Assembly: GCF_030815485.1 (NCBI RefSeq)
Contig: NZ_JAUSWV010000002.1
Location: forward strand, 434,001 to 498,000
DNA: 64,000 nucleotides
Reading direction: 5' to 3'
Source: Streptomyces rishiriensis
GTDB lineage: Bacteria; Actinomycetota; Actinomycetes; Streptomycetales; Streptomycetaceae
In this document: positions 34,105 to 42,557 of the stretch, in pieces
How positions within the stretch are numbered: the first letter of the stretch is position 1
Layout: each line of letters opens with the position of its first letter
The notes under the pieces: model-generated
What the model saw: the letters and a program-made list of their open reading frames with translations, nothing else
What the model was told of the DNA's origin: nothing
The model's database searches: none
Position numbers and translations under genes: made by a program

Positions 34105-34905
34105 ATGAGCGCGGAACGCGGTACGGCGCTGGTGACCGGAGCCTCCTCGGGTATCGGCGCGGGCTACGCCGAGCGATTGGCCGCCGACGGCTGGGACACG
34201 ATTCTCGTGGCCCGGCGGGCGCAGCGGCTCGAGGATCTCGCGGACCGGCTGCGCAAGGAGACCGGCACGACGGTGGAAACGCTGGTGGCCGACCTGTCCG
34301 AGCAGGATGACCTGAGCCGTGTCGCGCGGCGGGCTGCGGACCCGGAGGTGGGGTTCCTGCTCAACAATGCGGGTATCAACGGATACGGCCCCTTCGCCGA
34401 ACTCGACCCGGCGCTCATGGCCAAGGTACTGACGCTCAACGTGTTCGCGGTCACCGCGCTGACGCGCGCGGTGATACCGGCGATGCTGGCGCGCGGACGG
34501 GGCGTCGTCGTCAACGTGGCCTCCCAGCTCGCCTTCGCCGGTGCGCTTCCACCGCATCCGCTGCCCGAGCGCGCTGTGTACGGCGGGACCAAGGGATATG
34601 TGGTCACGTTCACACGCACTCTCGCCGCGGAACTGGCTGATACGCCGTTGCGCGTCCAGGTGCTGTGTCCGGGGCTCACCGCGACGGAGTTTCACCGCTC
34701 GCGCGGCGAGGAGCCCGTCCCGGGGCGCGAGCAGTGCGTGCACGAGGACGGCGGCATGCCGGTGGACGAGGTGATCGACGCCTCGCTGGCCGCTCTGGAG
34801 AAAGCTCAGGTGGTGTGCGTGCCGGGACTCTCCGATCCCGCCCCGCTCGCCGGCCTGGCCAAGGCCGAGCTGCAGATCCGCTCAGGGCGCGGCCGGGCTC
34901 GGTGA
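34105..34905 (+). CDS. Short-chain dehydrogenase/reductase
   Basis: A 266-residue classical SDR. TGASSGIG is at residues 11-18, LLNNAGI follows near residue 87, and the catalytic set is Ser in VNVASQLAF and Tyr/Lys in YGGTKGY. The C-terminal region resembles the YqjQ/DltE-like group (LCPGLTATEFH). It oxidises or reduces an alcohol/ketone with NAD(P). CGAGG lies 9 bases before the ATG at 34105. Possible co-transcription with the preceding STAS-like gene; substrate unknown. Confidence 0.9.
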   Translation: MSAERGTALVTGASSGIGAGYAERLAADGWDTILVARRAQRLEDLADRLRKETGTTVETLVADLSEQDDLSRVARRAADPEVGFLLNNAGINGYGPFAELDPALMAKVLTLNVFAVTALTRAVIPAMLARGRGVVVNVASQLAFAGALPPHPLPERAVYGGTKGYVVTFTRTLAAELADTPLRVQVLCPGLTATEFHRSRGEEPVPGREQCVHEDGGMPVDEVIDASLAALEKAQVVCVPGLSDPAPLAGLAKAELQIRSGRGRAR

Positions 34906-35318
34906 CACGGCGCGCGGCGCTCGATGACACGAACCAACCACCTGAGGCGACGGCCGCGGCCAGCCCGCGAGCCATTGCCCTCCTCGTCCCTCGTACCGGC
35001 TCCGCCGTCCGTCGCCGGGCGGTGACCTTCATCCGGCGGGCATCACCGGCGGCTCATCACCTTGCAGGGAACGTTCGGTGATCACCGGCCGAGGCTCCGG
35101 CGTGTGGTGGCCGACCGGTGGTCACCCACCGAGGTGGCCGCCGGGCACCGGGGATGCTCGCGTCGAGCGCCGACCGAGCCCGGAAGATGGAGCGCCGCCG
35201 TCGCGAGCGGGTGCGCTTGCAACCGCGGCGGCCATAATCGTGTCTCTGTCCGCGTGGTCCGACGTGCCGGGACACGGCACCGGGAACACTCCGCGGACTG
35301 CAGGGCAGGGGGACGACG
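34906..35318. other. Intergenic region upstream of the kinase gene
   Basis: About 410 bases without a recognisable gene or strong hairpin. It must hold the kinase promoter. Short TCACCGGC repeats occur near 35040-35095. Confidence 0.45.
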
Positions 35319-36965
35319 ATGCACGCATGGGCGGTACCGGGATACGCCGAGGCTCTGGAGCTGGGGTCCGGGGCGAGCGGGCGGGTCGTACGCGCCGTGC
35401 ACGAGCCGACCGGCGTGTCGGTGGCGGTGAAGTACCTGAGCGAATCGCTGCGCACCCGCCCCGGCTTCGTGCACGGCTTCCGGGCCGAAGCGGAGTTGTT
35501 GGGGAGCCTGAGCAGCCCTCACGTGGCCGGGCTCTACGAGTACGTCGAGGCGACGAACGGCGCCGCCATCGTGATGGAGCTGGTGGAGGGCGTGTCCCTG
35601 CGGACCCTCCTCGCCCGTAGGGGCCCGCTGACCCCCGAGGCCGCCCTCGTCGTCCTGAAGGGGTCCCTGCTCGGTCTTGCCGACGCGCACCGGGTCGGGG
35701 TGGTGCACCGGGACTACAAGCCGGAGAACGTCCTGGTCGAGCCGGACGGCGGCTCCAAGCTGGTCGACTTCGGCATCGCGGTGGACGCGGGCGTCCGGGC
35801 CGGAGTGGCCGGAACGCCCTCCTACATGGCTCCCGAGCAGTGGACCGGCGCCCCCGCCTCGCCCGCAGGGGACGTCTACGCGGCCACGGCCACCTTCTTC
35901 GAGTGCCTCACGGGACGCAGGCCCTACACGGGCGACAACATGGCCGAGCTGGCGCTGCGGCACGTCGAGAGCCCCGTCCCGGTCGAGGAACTACCGGAGG
36001 CGGTGCGTCCGCTGGTCGGGCGTGGGCTGGCGAAGTCGCCCAGCGAGCGCCCCTCGGACGCGGCGGCCTTCGTCGAGGACTTGGAGCGGATCGCGGTGGG
36101 GGCCTACGGCCCCGACTGGGAGGAGCGTGGACGCGGACGGCTCGCCGCGCTCGTCGCACTGCTGCTGTTCCTGCTGCCGTCCGCCAAGCAGGCGCCCCAC
36201 GCCGGGACCGACACCGCACGTACGGTCCTCAGGCAGGGCACGGGGCCCGGCCGGCTGCGTCCGTGGCGCCCCACCTGGCCGGGCGTCCTCGTGTCAGCCC
36301 TCGCCGTCCTGGTCGCGCTGCTGGCGCAGGGTCTGGGCGGGAAGGACGGCGCCGGGGTGGCCACCGGGCAGGCGGCCGAGGTGCTGGCCACCACGAGCGC
36401 CACGCCGGACGCCCCGTACACGAGCGATCCGGTGACTCCCGCACCCCCGAGCGGAACACCGCCCTCCGGCTCCGTGACCCCGTCCGGTAGTACGAACGAA
36501 GCCTCCACCACGCCGTCCGCTTCCGTCACGCCACCCACCGGCCCCGTGCCGACCACCCCCGACGGCGATACACCGAGTGCGGAGCCGTCGGCACCGCCCT
36601 CCTCCGGCGGCACCACCACGAGCCCCTCTCCCCCACCGCGGACCGGGGTGAAGGACGTCGCCGTCGCAGAGTTCCGGCAGACCGGCACCAGCACAGCTAC
36701 GGCGTCGATCACGGTGACAACGGACGGCACGGGCCCGGTCTCGGTGACCGTCGGCTGGTTCTCGGGCGATGCCTCCGGGCAGCCGGGCAGCGCTGACGGG
36801 GCTGCCGACGTCCGAAGACTGAGCGGCTCCACGCAGTACGCCTTCACCGTCGAGCACTCCTTCGCCGGAACCGGCTGCTACTGGACGGTCCAGGTCACCA
36901 CCACTGCCGCCGCCGGTGGCGAAGCCTCCAGGCAACTCCTGACCCGGCGGTGCGACATCCGATGA
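35319..36965 (+). CDS. Membrane Ser/Thr protein kinase (PknB-like)
   Basis: A 548-residue Hanks-type kinase. The ATP loop is LGSGASG (residues 15-21), Lys38 is in VAVKYL, the catalytic loop is HRDYKPEN (130-137, Tyr in place of the common Leu/Ile), DFG is 150-152 and APE 171-173. Two hydrophobic segments follow at ~274-289 and ~322-340. Residues ~355-445 are a Ser/Thr/Pro linker, and the last ~100 residues are beta-rich with one cysteine pair. No PASTA repeats are seen. The next gene starts inside its stop codon, so the two are coupled. Confidence 0.92.
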   Translation: MHAWAVPGYAEALELGSGASGRVVRAVHEPTGVSVAVKYLSESLRTRPGFVHGFRAEAELLGSLSSPHVAGLYEYVEATNGAAIVMELVEGVSLRTLLARRGPLTPEAALVVLKGSLLGLADAHRVGVVHRDYKPENVLVEPDGGSKLVDFGIAVDAGVRAGVAGTPSYMAPEQWTGAPASPAGDVYAATATFFECLTGRRPYTGDNMAELALRHVESPVPVEELPEAVRPLVGRGLAKSPSERPSDAAAFVEDLERIAVGAYGPDWEERGRGRLAALVALLLFLLPSAKQAPHAGTDTARTVLRQGTGPGRLRPWRPTWPGVLVSALAVLVALLAQGLGGKDGAGVATGQAAEVLATTSATPDAPYTSDPVTPAPPSGTPPSGSVTPSGSTNEASTTPSASVTPPTGPVPTTPDGDTPSAEPSAPPSSGGTTTSPSPPPRTGVKDVAVAEFRQTGTSTATASITVTTDGTGPVSVTVGWFSGDASGQPGSADGAADVRRLSGSTQYAFTVEHSFAGTGCYWTVQVTTTAAAGGEASRQLLTRRCDIR

Positions 36966-37723
36966 ACCGACCCGACCCGCACGACCGGCCCGCGTCCCCA
37001 CCTCTCCCTCCGGCGCCCCCGGGGGACAACGAGGACTACAGCGCCACGGCGCTGGCCAGCCACTGGATCCAGCGACCCGAGACCGACCCGACCGCCGTCC
37101 TCGACGGACCGACCGCTGTTCTGGACGGACCGACCGCTGTCCTCGACGACCACACCGTGGTCGAGGACGCGGCTCCTCCCGAGGATCGGACCGCCGTCGC
37201 AGCACCGACGCCGGACGGCGACGGCACCGTGCTGCGTTTCGGCCCGGGAGTCACCGCCGCCCTGGCCCGCCAGCCGCACCGCACACTGCCCGCCGTGCCC
37301 GCGCCGCCCGTCCTCCGGCGCGGCCGACCGCGCCGGTACGCGCTGCCCGCGCTGGTGCTCGTCGCCGCCGTCCTCCTCCTGCTTTGGCGGGAGAGCACAG
37401 GGCTCGGAGTGCGGAGCGTGTCGGTGACGGCGGCGCGGGACACCCTGGACTGCGACTCCACGGCGGGCATTGTGGGCGTGGTCCGCACCGACGGCCGCCC
37501 CGGCACGCTCACCTACCGCTGGCTGCGCAGTGACGGCACCTCCTCCGCCCTGCGGCACGCCGACGTCGTCCGGGGACAGCGGACGGTCCGGCTGGAACTG
37601 CTGTGGACCTTCGAGGGACCAGGGCGGCTGCGGGCCGTGGCGGAGCTGCGCGTCCTCGCCCCCGAGCCGCACGCGGCCGAGGTCCGCTTCACCTACGACT
37701 GCCCCCGAGCACCTCACCCCTGA
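36962..37723 (+). CDS. Single-pass membrane protein with Thr-containing repeats, coupled to the kinase
   Basis: A 253-residue protein whose ATG overlaps the kinase stop as ATGA. The cytoplasmic N-terminal ~125 residues are acidic and contain three PTAVLDG-type heptads (37088-37150) plus more TVVED/TAVAA segments, which are plausible phospho-acceptor threonines. One transmembrane helix (ALPALVLVAAVLLLLW) is followed by ~100 beta-rich residues with two cysteines (LDCDS, TYDCP), similar in style to the kinase C-terminus. It is probably a substrate or receptor partner of the kinase. The family is not recognised. Confidence 0.75.
   Translation: MNRPDPHDRPASPPLPPAPPGDNEDYSATALASHWIQRPETDPTAVLDGPTAVLDGPTAVLDDHTVVEDAAPPEDRTAVAAPTPDGDGTVLRFGPGVTAALARQPHRTLPAVPAPPVLRRGRPRRYALPALVLVAAVLLLLWRESTGLGVRSVSVTAARDTLDCDSTAGIVGVVRTDGRPGTLTYRWLRSDGTSSALRHADVVRGQRTVRLELLWTFEGPGRLRAVAELRVLAPEPHAAEVRFTYDCPRAPHP
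37088..37150 (+). repeat. Three tandem 21-base coding repeats
   Basis: Each unit encodes PTAVLD plus Gly, Gly or Asp. The copies are in frame within the kinase-partner gene and differ at synonymous positions, so they are maintained at protein level. Confidence 0.85.
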
Positions 37724-37775
37724 CGCTGCCGTACCGGCCTGCTGTCCTACCGGGCCTTGACGCCTGACGCTCCGA

Positions 37776-37796
37776 CTGCAGCCGCTTCGGCTGCAG
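37776..37796 (+). terminator. Hairpin after the kinase operon
   Basis: A 9-bp perfect stem (CTGCAGCCG / CGGCTGCAG) with a CTT loop, ~50 bases after the stop of the kinase-partner gene. Confidence 0.75.
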
Positions 37797-37851
37797 CGGC
37801 TCGTATGCAAGGTCGGCCGGCAACCCGTGCGGTCGTACCACGATCACGAGT

Positions 37852-37886
37852 CGGCGCTCTCGAGGCGGCGCTCTCGAGGCGGCGCC
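37852..37886. repeat. Tandem 14-base repeat, 2.5 copies
   Basis: CGGCGCTCTCGAGG occurs twice in tandem and is followed by a partial third copy. It lies between the kinase-operon terminator and the LacI stop. Confidence 0.8.
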
Positions 37887-37925
37887 AATGGGTCGGACCG
37901 CAGCCACAGTGTCCTGCGGGGCAGA

Positions 37926-38919
37926 TCAAGTCGACTCGCGGACCACGAGTTCGTTCGGCATGATCACCGGGTCCGTGGAGCCGCCTTCGATGAGGCGGAG
38001 GAGCAAGTGGACCGCGGCGGTTGCCTGGTCGGCCATCGGGCTGCGCACCGAGGTGAGTGCGGGACTGGTGTAGGAGGCGGCTTCTATGTCGTCGAAACCG
38101 ACCACGGCCACGTCGTCCGGGACGTGCCGTCCGGCTTGGTGCAGGGTGCGCAGCGCTCCGATCGCCATCAGGTCGTTGGAGGCGAACACGGCGTCGAGGT
38201 GGGGATCGTCCTCCAGGAGCTGGCGCATGGCTTCCGCGCCGGAGACTCTGGTGAAGTCTCCCAGCGCCACGATGGAGCGACGGCCGGTGTCGCGCAGTGT
38301 CTGGCGGTAGCCGTCGAGTCGCTCACGCGCCTCGTAGAGGTCGAGTGGTCCGGTGATGGCGGCGATCCGGCGTCGGCCCCGCTGCAGAAGGTGACTCACG
38401 GCAAGGGCCGCTCCGCCGGCGTTGTCCAGGGCCACGTACGGCACGTCCCGGGCTGAGGTGCGGTTGAAGGAGACGACCGGCAGGCCCTGCCTGGCCAGGG
38501 CGGGCGGGCAGGGGATCCGTGCCGTGCAGTGCTACGAGCATCACGCCGTCCACATGTCCGCCGGCGACGTACTGTTCCACTCTGGTGCGGCTCTGGTCCG
38601 ATTCGGCGAGCATGAGCACCAGCCGTTTCCCTGCGGCCTCGAGTTCCCTGCTGACGGCGCGGACCACGGCGGAGAAGAGGGGGTCGTCGGAGACGACTCC
38701 CTGGGGCGGGTCGGAGACGACCACGGCCAGCGTGTCCGTGCGGCGGGTCACCAGGTTGCGGGCAGCCCCGTTGGGCACGTAGCCCAGTTCCTGTACGGCT
38801 CGCATGACGACGTCCCTGATCTCCGGGGCGACAGTCGTCTCGCCGTTGATGACGCGGGAGACGCTTGATTTGGAGACGCCCGCCCGGGCCGCGACCACTT
38901 CGAGAGTAGGCCGTTTCAT
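37926..38919 (-). pseudogene. LacI-family regulator with one frameshift
   Basis: The N-terminal part from the ATG at 38919 has the LacI HTH (LEVVAARAGVSKSSVSRVIN) and the start of the sugar-binding domain to GVMLVALHGTDPL. The rest continues in another frame, RQGLPVVSFNRTSARDV through DDVAVVGFDDIEAASYTSP to the stop at 37926. One extra base in a GGGC triplet run (about 38497-38513) explains the shift. Joined, the protein would be a normal ~330 residues. This may be a real slippage mutation or a sequence error. It probably controlled the divergent carbohydrate-binding genes. Confidence 0.85.
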
Positions 38920-39246
38920 CCCTGCCCCTCCCCCGTTCCGCCACTCGGGAGGGCTCTCGGGGAGCGCTTTCTCATCGGGGCGACCTCCGGCTGCGCGTCG
39001 TGGCATGCAAGCAGCGTATCCGCAGGCCGGGGCGGCATGACCGCGCTCCGGACATGCGCTCTCTTTGCGCCGCAGCCGTGGCCGTTGGAACCGCCCGCCA
39101 GTCATGAGAGACCGCTCCCCCAGCGCTGTGCGCTTGATTCGGCGCCGTTTTTCAAGGTGAACAAGGCTATTGACAGTCATGGGCAGCCGCAGCATTCTCC
39201 CTGAGGGAGCGCTCCCTGACCTCCATCCTCACCGGAGGAGTCGCCC
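38920..39246. other. Divergent promoter region of lacI and the CBM genes
   Basis: About 330 bases. Besides the strong palindrome at 39204-39217, a degenerate copy GGGGAGCGCTTTCT is at about 38959-38972, close to the lacI start, consistent with autoregulation. No gene is seen. Confidence 0.55.
39204..39217. promoter_or_regulatory. LacI/CebR-type operator
   Basis: AGGGAGCGCTCCCT is a perfect 14-base palindrome. Streptomyces CebR, a LacI-family regulator, binds TGGGAGCGCTCCCA, which shares the inner 12 bases. It lies 30 bases before the GTG of the CBM32-like remnant. Confidence 0.85.
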
Positions 39247-39730
39247 GTGCAAACACTGTTGCGCCGCTTCGGCCTCCTTTCTGCCATGGCGGCTTCACCG
39301 CTCACGTACACCGCTCTCCCGGCCCCAGCCGCTCAGGCAGCGGAGGTCCTGCTCTCCCAGGACAAGCCCGCCACCGCCTTGAGCACCGAGGGAGCCTTCC
39401 TTGCGCGGAGCGCGGAGCGCGGTCGACGGCGCCCCCGGGGCCCGGTGGTCCGGCGCCTTCGCCGATCCGCAGCGGACGCAGGTCGACCTCGAGACCGCGG
39501 CCGAGGCCGGCCGAACCGCGCTCACCTGGGAAGCCGCGTACGCCGAACCGTTCAGGATCGAGGTGTCGGACGACGCCCGGACATCGACGGTCCTCCACCG
39601 GACGGCGACAGGCGCCGGCGGCCCCACCCTTCGAAGCGGCCCGGGACACCTGCTTCGCACGTCCGAAGCACGTTCCACCGCTCAGTTCCCGCTCTCCGGG
39701 AACACCCCTCCCCGCACCCGACGCACGTGA
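39247..39730 (+). pseudogene. Secreted CBM32/discoidin-like gene, frameshifted and truncated
   Basis: From the GTG at 39247 (GGAGGAG upstream) a signal peptide ending in AAQAA is followed by EVLLSQDKPATALSTEGAF. The frame shifts near 39400-39420 in a GCGCGGA repeat, after which WSGAFADPQRTQVDLETAA and LTWEAAYAEPFRIEVSDDAR give a discoidin/CBM32 core. The end of the domain and any catalytic module are missing. It sits behind a LacI-type operator and before the DUF1996 gene. Confidence 0.75.
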
Positions 39731-39739
39731 GGAAGTGAG

Positions 39740-41110
39740 ATGCGCAGATATCCCGTCCATCTGTACACGCTGTTAGTGGGCCTTCTCGTGGTCGTGCTGG
39801 CCGCTGCCCTGAGTCTGACTGTCTCGACCCAGCCCGCGCAGGCCGCCACGGTCACGGTCCAGGCCGAGTCCTACACCGCCCAGTCCGGCATCGTGTTGGA
39901 GGCCACCGCGGACACCGGAGGCGGACAGAACGCGGCGTTCCTCGCCAATGGCGACTGGATGCGCTTCGACAACGTCGACCTCGGCCCCACCGGCCGCCTG
40001 ACGGTCTCGGCCCGGGTCGCTTCCGCCGTCGGCTCGGGCACGGTGGAGTTGCGCACCGCAAGCCTGACCGGTCCGCTGCTCGCGGTCGTGCAGGTCGCTC
40101 CGACCGGCGGCTGGCAGAACTGGGTGACCCGGGCCACCGACGTCACCGGCCACCCAACCGGTTCGCAGACGGTGTTCGCCGTGCTGCGCAGCACGGAACC
40201 GGGCGACTTCGTCAATGTCAACTGGTTCTCCTTCGTCGGCGAGGGAGACGGCGCGGCGGCCGGATGGGTACCTGTCGATCAGGCCAAGTGGAACGCCCAG
40301 CTGACCCAGTTCCGCGCCATGACGCCGGCCGCAGTGCCCGCCGGCGTGGTCCGGGTACCGGAGTTCAACGCCACCTGCACCTACAGTCACTCCAAGCAGG
40401 ACGACCCCATCGTCCTGCCGGGCCTTCCCGGCGCATCCCACATGCACAGTTTCTTCGGCAACAGGAGCACCGACGCGTTCTCCACGGCCCAGTCCCTGCT
40501 GGCGAACACGCCTACCAGTTGCACTCCCGCCAAGGACCTCTCGGCGTACTGGATCCCCACCCTCTACGAGGGCGACAGGGCCGTCGAGCCGGAGGGCATG
40601 ATCGTCTACTACGGCTCCCGGATCGACGACCCCTCGGCAACCGTTCCCTTCCCGGAGGGGTTCCGCATGATCGCGGGAGACGCGAAGGCGCAGACGCCCA
40701 CCCCCGCGGGGTCAACCGGCCAGTTCTGGTGCTCCGGCGAGGGCGGCGAGATCGGCCGCAGCACCGACGGCAACTGGCCGGTCTGCGCCCCGAAAGCCCA
40801 CCTCACCCACCAACTCGTCTTCCCTGACTGCTGGGACGGCAAGAACCTGGACAGTCCCGACCACAAGTCACACGTCGCGTTCACGTACAACGGCAAGTGC
40901 AGCGGCGCCTACCCGGTCGCCATCCCCAACATCTCCTTCGTCTTCAGCTACCCGACCAGCGGGAGCGCCGCAGGCTTTCGGCTGGCCTCGGGCATGGCAT
41001 CGTCCATCCACGGCGACTTCTTCAACGCCTGGGACAACGCGGCCCTCGGCCAGCGCGTGAAGGACTGCATCACTCAGAAGGCCAAGTGCAACTCCGCCGG
41101 TACCTTCTGA
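39740..41110 (+). CDS. Secreted CBM6-like plus DUF1996 protein
   Basis: A 456-residue exported protein. A long signal peptide (residues ~10-36, ending AQAA) precedes a CBM6/CBM35-like module (AESYTAQSGIVLEATADTGG and AFLANGDWMRFDNVDLG). From ~residue 175 follows a DUF1996 domain with GVVRVPEFNATCTYSHSKQD, PGASHMHSFFGN and SFVFSYPTSGSA. DUF1996 proteins are secreted and common in fungi and actinobacteria; their function is unknown. Attachment of a carbohydrate module suggests a polysaccharide target. GAGGAAGTGAG precedes the ATG at 39740. LacI-type control is likely. Confidence 0.88.
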   Translation: MRRYPVHLYTLLVGLLVVVLAAALSLTVSTQPAQAATVTVQAESYTAQSGIVLEATADTGGGQNAAFLANGDWMRFDNVDLGPTGRLTVSARVASAVGSGTVELRTASLTGPLLAVVQVAPTGGWQNWVTRATDVTGHPTGSQTVFAVLRSTEPGDFVNVNWFSFVGEGDGAAAGWVPVDQAKWNAQLTQFRAMTPAAVPAGVVRVPEFNATCTYSHSKQDDPIVLPGLPGASHMHSFFGNRSTDAFSTAQSLLANTPTSCTPAKDLSAYWIPTLYEGDRAVEPEGMIVYYGSRIDDPSATVPFPEGFRMIAGDAKAQTPTPAGSTGQFWCSGEGGEIGRSTDGNWPVCAPKAHLTHQLVFPDCWDGKNLDSPDHKSHVAFTYNGKCSGAYPVAIPNISFVFSYPTSGSAAGFRLASGMASSIHGDFFNAWDNAALGQRVKDCITQKAKCNSAGTF

Positions 41111-41688
41111 TCCTGCGGTCGGTATGCGCCTTGGCTATGGCCCTGCTGGCTGTCGGCTGCACCACGCAGCCGACAGCCGGCACGCCGCCGGCAACAGCCT
41201 TCAACGCCACCGACACCGCATGGATCCAGTTGATGATCCCCATGGACGAGCGTGCGCAGCTTCTGACCCGTCTGGCTCCCTCACGCGACGGAGACACAGC
41301 TTTGGCGGCACTGGCAGCCGAGACCGCTCTGCGACTGCGTGACAACCTGGTCCGTCTGCGCGATCTGCTGGAACTCTCCGGGATCCCCGACAGCCACCCC
41401 CACGAGGGGCACGACATGCCTGGCATGGTGAGCCTCGACACCCTTGAAAGGGCGGGCACCGCGACCGGTCAGGCCTTCGACCGGATCCTCAACGAAGCCC
41501 TGCGCGCTCACCTCACACAGTCCCGAATGCTCTGCGCCGGCGAGCGCACCCAGGGGCATGCCGCCAAGGCGAAGGACCTGGCCGCGGCCATCGCCCGGAG
41601 CACGGCCGAACAGATCTCCTGGCTCGACCGACTGCGCCCGGCTGCGCCTGCGGCATCGGACGGCTCACCGCCGACAAGCGTTCCGTAG
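41086..41688 (+). CDS. DUF305 lipoprotein
   Basis: A 200-residue lipoprotein whose GTG at 41086 lies within the last 25 bases of the DUF1996 gene. The n-region QLRRYLL, hydrophobic core and LAVGC lipobox are complete only with this start, and AGAAGG lies 4 bases before it. The mature part is all-helical with HPHEGHDMPGM, a His/Met-rich element that fits the DUF305 (DUF305/CopM-like) group, some of which bind copper. Overlap and order imply co-expression with the DUF1996 protein. Confidence 0.75.
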   Translation: MQLRRYLLILRSVCALAMALLAVGCTTQPTAGTPPATAFNATDTAWIQLMIPMDERAQLLTRLAPSRDGDTALAALAAETALRLRDNLVRLRDLLELSGIPDSHPHEGHDMPGMVSLDTLERAGTATGQAFDRILNEALRAHLTQSRMLCAGERTQGHAAKAKDLAAAIARSTAEQISWLDRLRPAAPAASDGSPPTSVP

Positions 41689-41748
41689 GGATACGGCAGC
41701 AGGGACTGACGGCCAAAAGCCAGGCACACTGCAGCAGGCGTGACGCTT

Positions 41749-41810
41749 GCTGCCCCCGCGCCGCTTCAGCCGTGCGGGGGCAGCCAAGCTTCAGCCGTGC
41801 GGGGGCAGCC
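41749..41810 (+). terminator. Hairpin with a duplicated arm
   Basis: GCTGCCCCCGC (41749-41759) pairs with GCGGGGGCAGC at 41774-41784. The right arm is duplicated at 41799-41809 as part of a 22-base tandem repeat, so two alternative hairpins can form downstream of the DUF305 gene. Confidence 0.75.
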
Positions 41811-41834
41811 GATCCTCACCATCACCTCAACGTC

Positions 41835-41849
41835 TAGACGACTGGTCTA
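41835..41849. promoter_or_regulatory. TetR operator, copy 1
   Basis: TAGAC-GACTG-GTCTA is a perfect 5-5-5 repeat 21 bases before the TetR ATG. CGACTGGTCTA, its right 11 bases, recurs before the downstream DJ-1-like gene. Confidence 0.85.
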
Positions 41850-41870
41850 ATCCGGGGTAGGATATAGAAC

Positions 41871-42467
41871 ATGCCAGCCACCACAACGCGCAGCACCGAC
41901 ACCCGTCGGAACATCCTCGACGCCGCCCGGCGGATCATGGCCCACAAGGGTTACTCCGCGGTCGGCCTCAACGAGGTGCTCGCGGAGGCCGGCGTGCCGA
42001 AGGGGTCCTTCTACCACTACTTCCCCTCCAAGGACGCCTTCGGCGAAGCCCTGCTGAAGAGCTACTTCGACGAATATCTCGCCGACATGGACCGCGTTCT
42101 CGCGCACCCCGGCCAGTCTGCCGCCGAGCGCCTGATGGCCTACTGGCAGTTGTGGCGGGAAACCCAGAGCTTCGACGACTGCCAGGGCAAGTGCCTCGCC
42201 GTGAAGCTCGGAGCCGAGGTCTCCGACCTGTCCGAGCCCATGCGGCTGGCGCTCAAGGAGGGAACAGGCGCGATCATCGACCGCCTCGAGCGGACCATCA
42301 CCACTGGTCTCACGGACGGATCGATCGCGGTCGACGGCGGGCCGCGCGAAACAGCACAGATCCTCTACGACATGTGGCTCGGCGCCAGCGTCATGACCAA
42401 GATCCATCGAAGCGTCGAACCCCTCGAAGCGACTACGGCGATGACCCGCCGACTCCTGCACCTGTAG
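41871..42467 (+). CDS. TetR-family regulator, NemR-like
   Basis: A 198-residue TetR repressor. The HTH spans residues ~30-52 (GLNEVLAEAGVPKGSFYHYF). Cys104 and Cys108 flank a DCQGKC segment that leads into LAVKLGAEVSDLSEPMR. This resembles NemR of enterobacteria, where a conserved cysteine at about this position senses electrophiles and hypochlorite. It starts at the ATG 41871 after AGGATA. An operator lies at its promoter and at that of the next gene, so it probably represses both. Confidence 0.88.
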   Translation: MPATTTRSTDTRRNILDAARRIMAHKGYSAVGLNEVLAEAGVPKGSFYHYFPSKDAFGEALLKSYFDEYLADMDRVLAHPGQSAAERLMAYWQLWRETQSFDDCQGKCLAVKLGAEVSDLSEPMRLALKEGTGAIIDRLERTITTGLTDGSIAVDGGPRETAQILYDMWLGASVMTKIHRSVEPLEATTAMTRRLLHL

Positions 42468-42482
42468 GAACAGTGCGCGCTT

Positions 42483-42515
42483 CCCCTCCGCGAACCGCAG
42501 GAGGGGGCCGTTTTT
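42483..42515 (+). terminator. Classic Rho-independent terminator after tetR
   Basis: CCCCTCC pairs with GGAGGGG around a 10-base loop, and a run of five T follows. This separates the TetR and DJ-1-like transcripts and is rare in having a T tract in this window. Confidence 0.85.
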
Positions 42516-42531
42516 CTCGCCAGTTCATATA

Positions 42532-42542
42532 CGACTGGTCTA
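42532..42542. promoter_or_regulatory. TetR operator, copy 2
   Basis: CGACTGGTCTA is identical to 11 bases of the site upstream of tetR. It sits 15 bases before the DJ-1-like ATG. The left half-site is degenerate (ATA). Confidence 0.8.
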
Positions 42543-42557
42543 TTTTAGGAGAGCACC

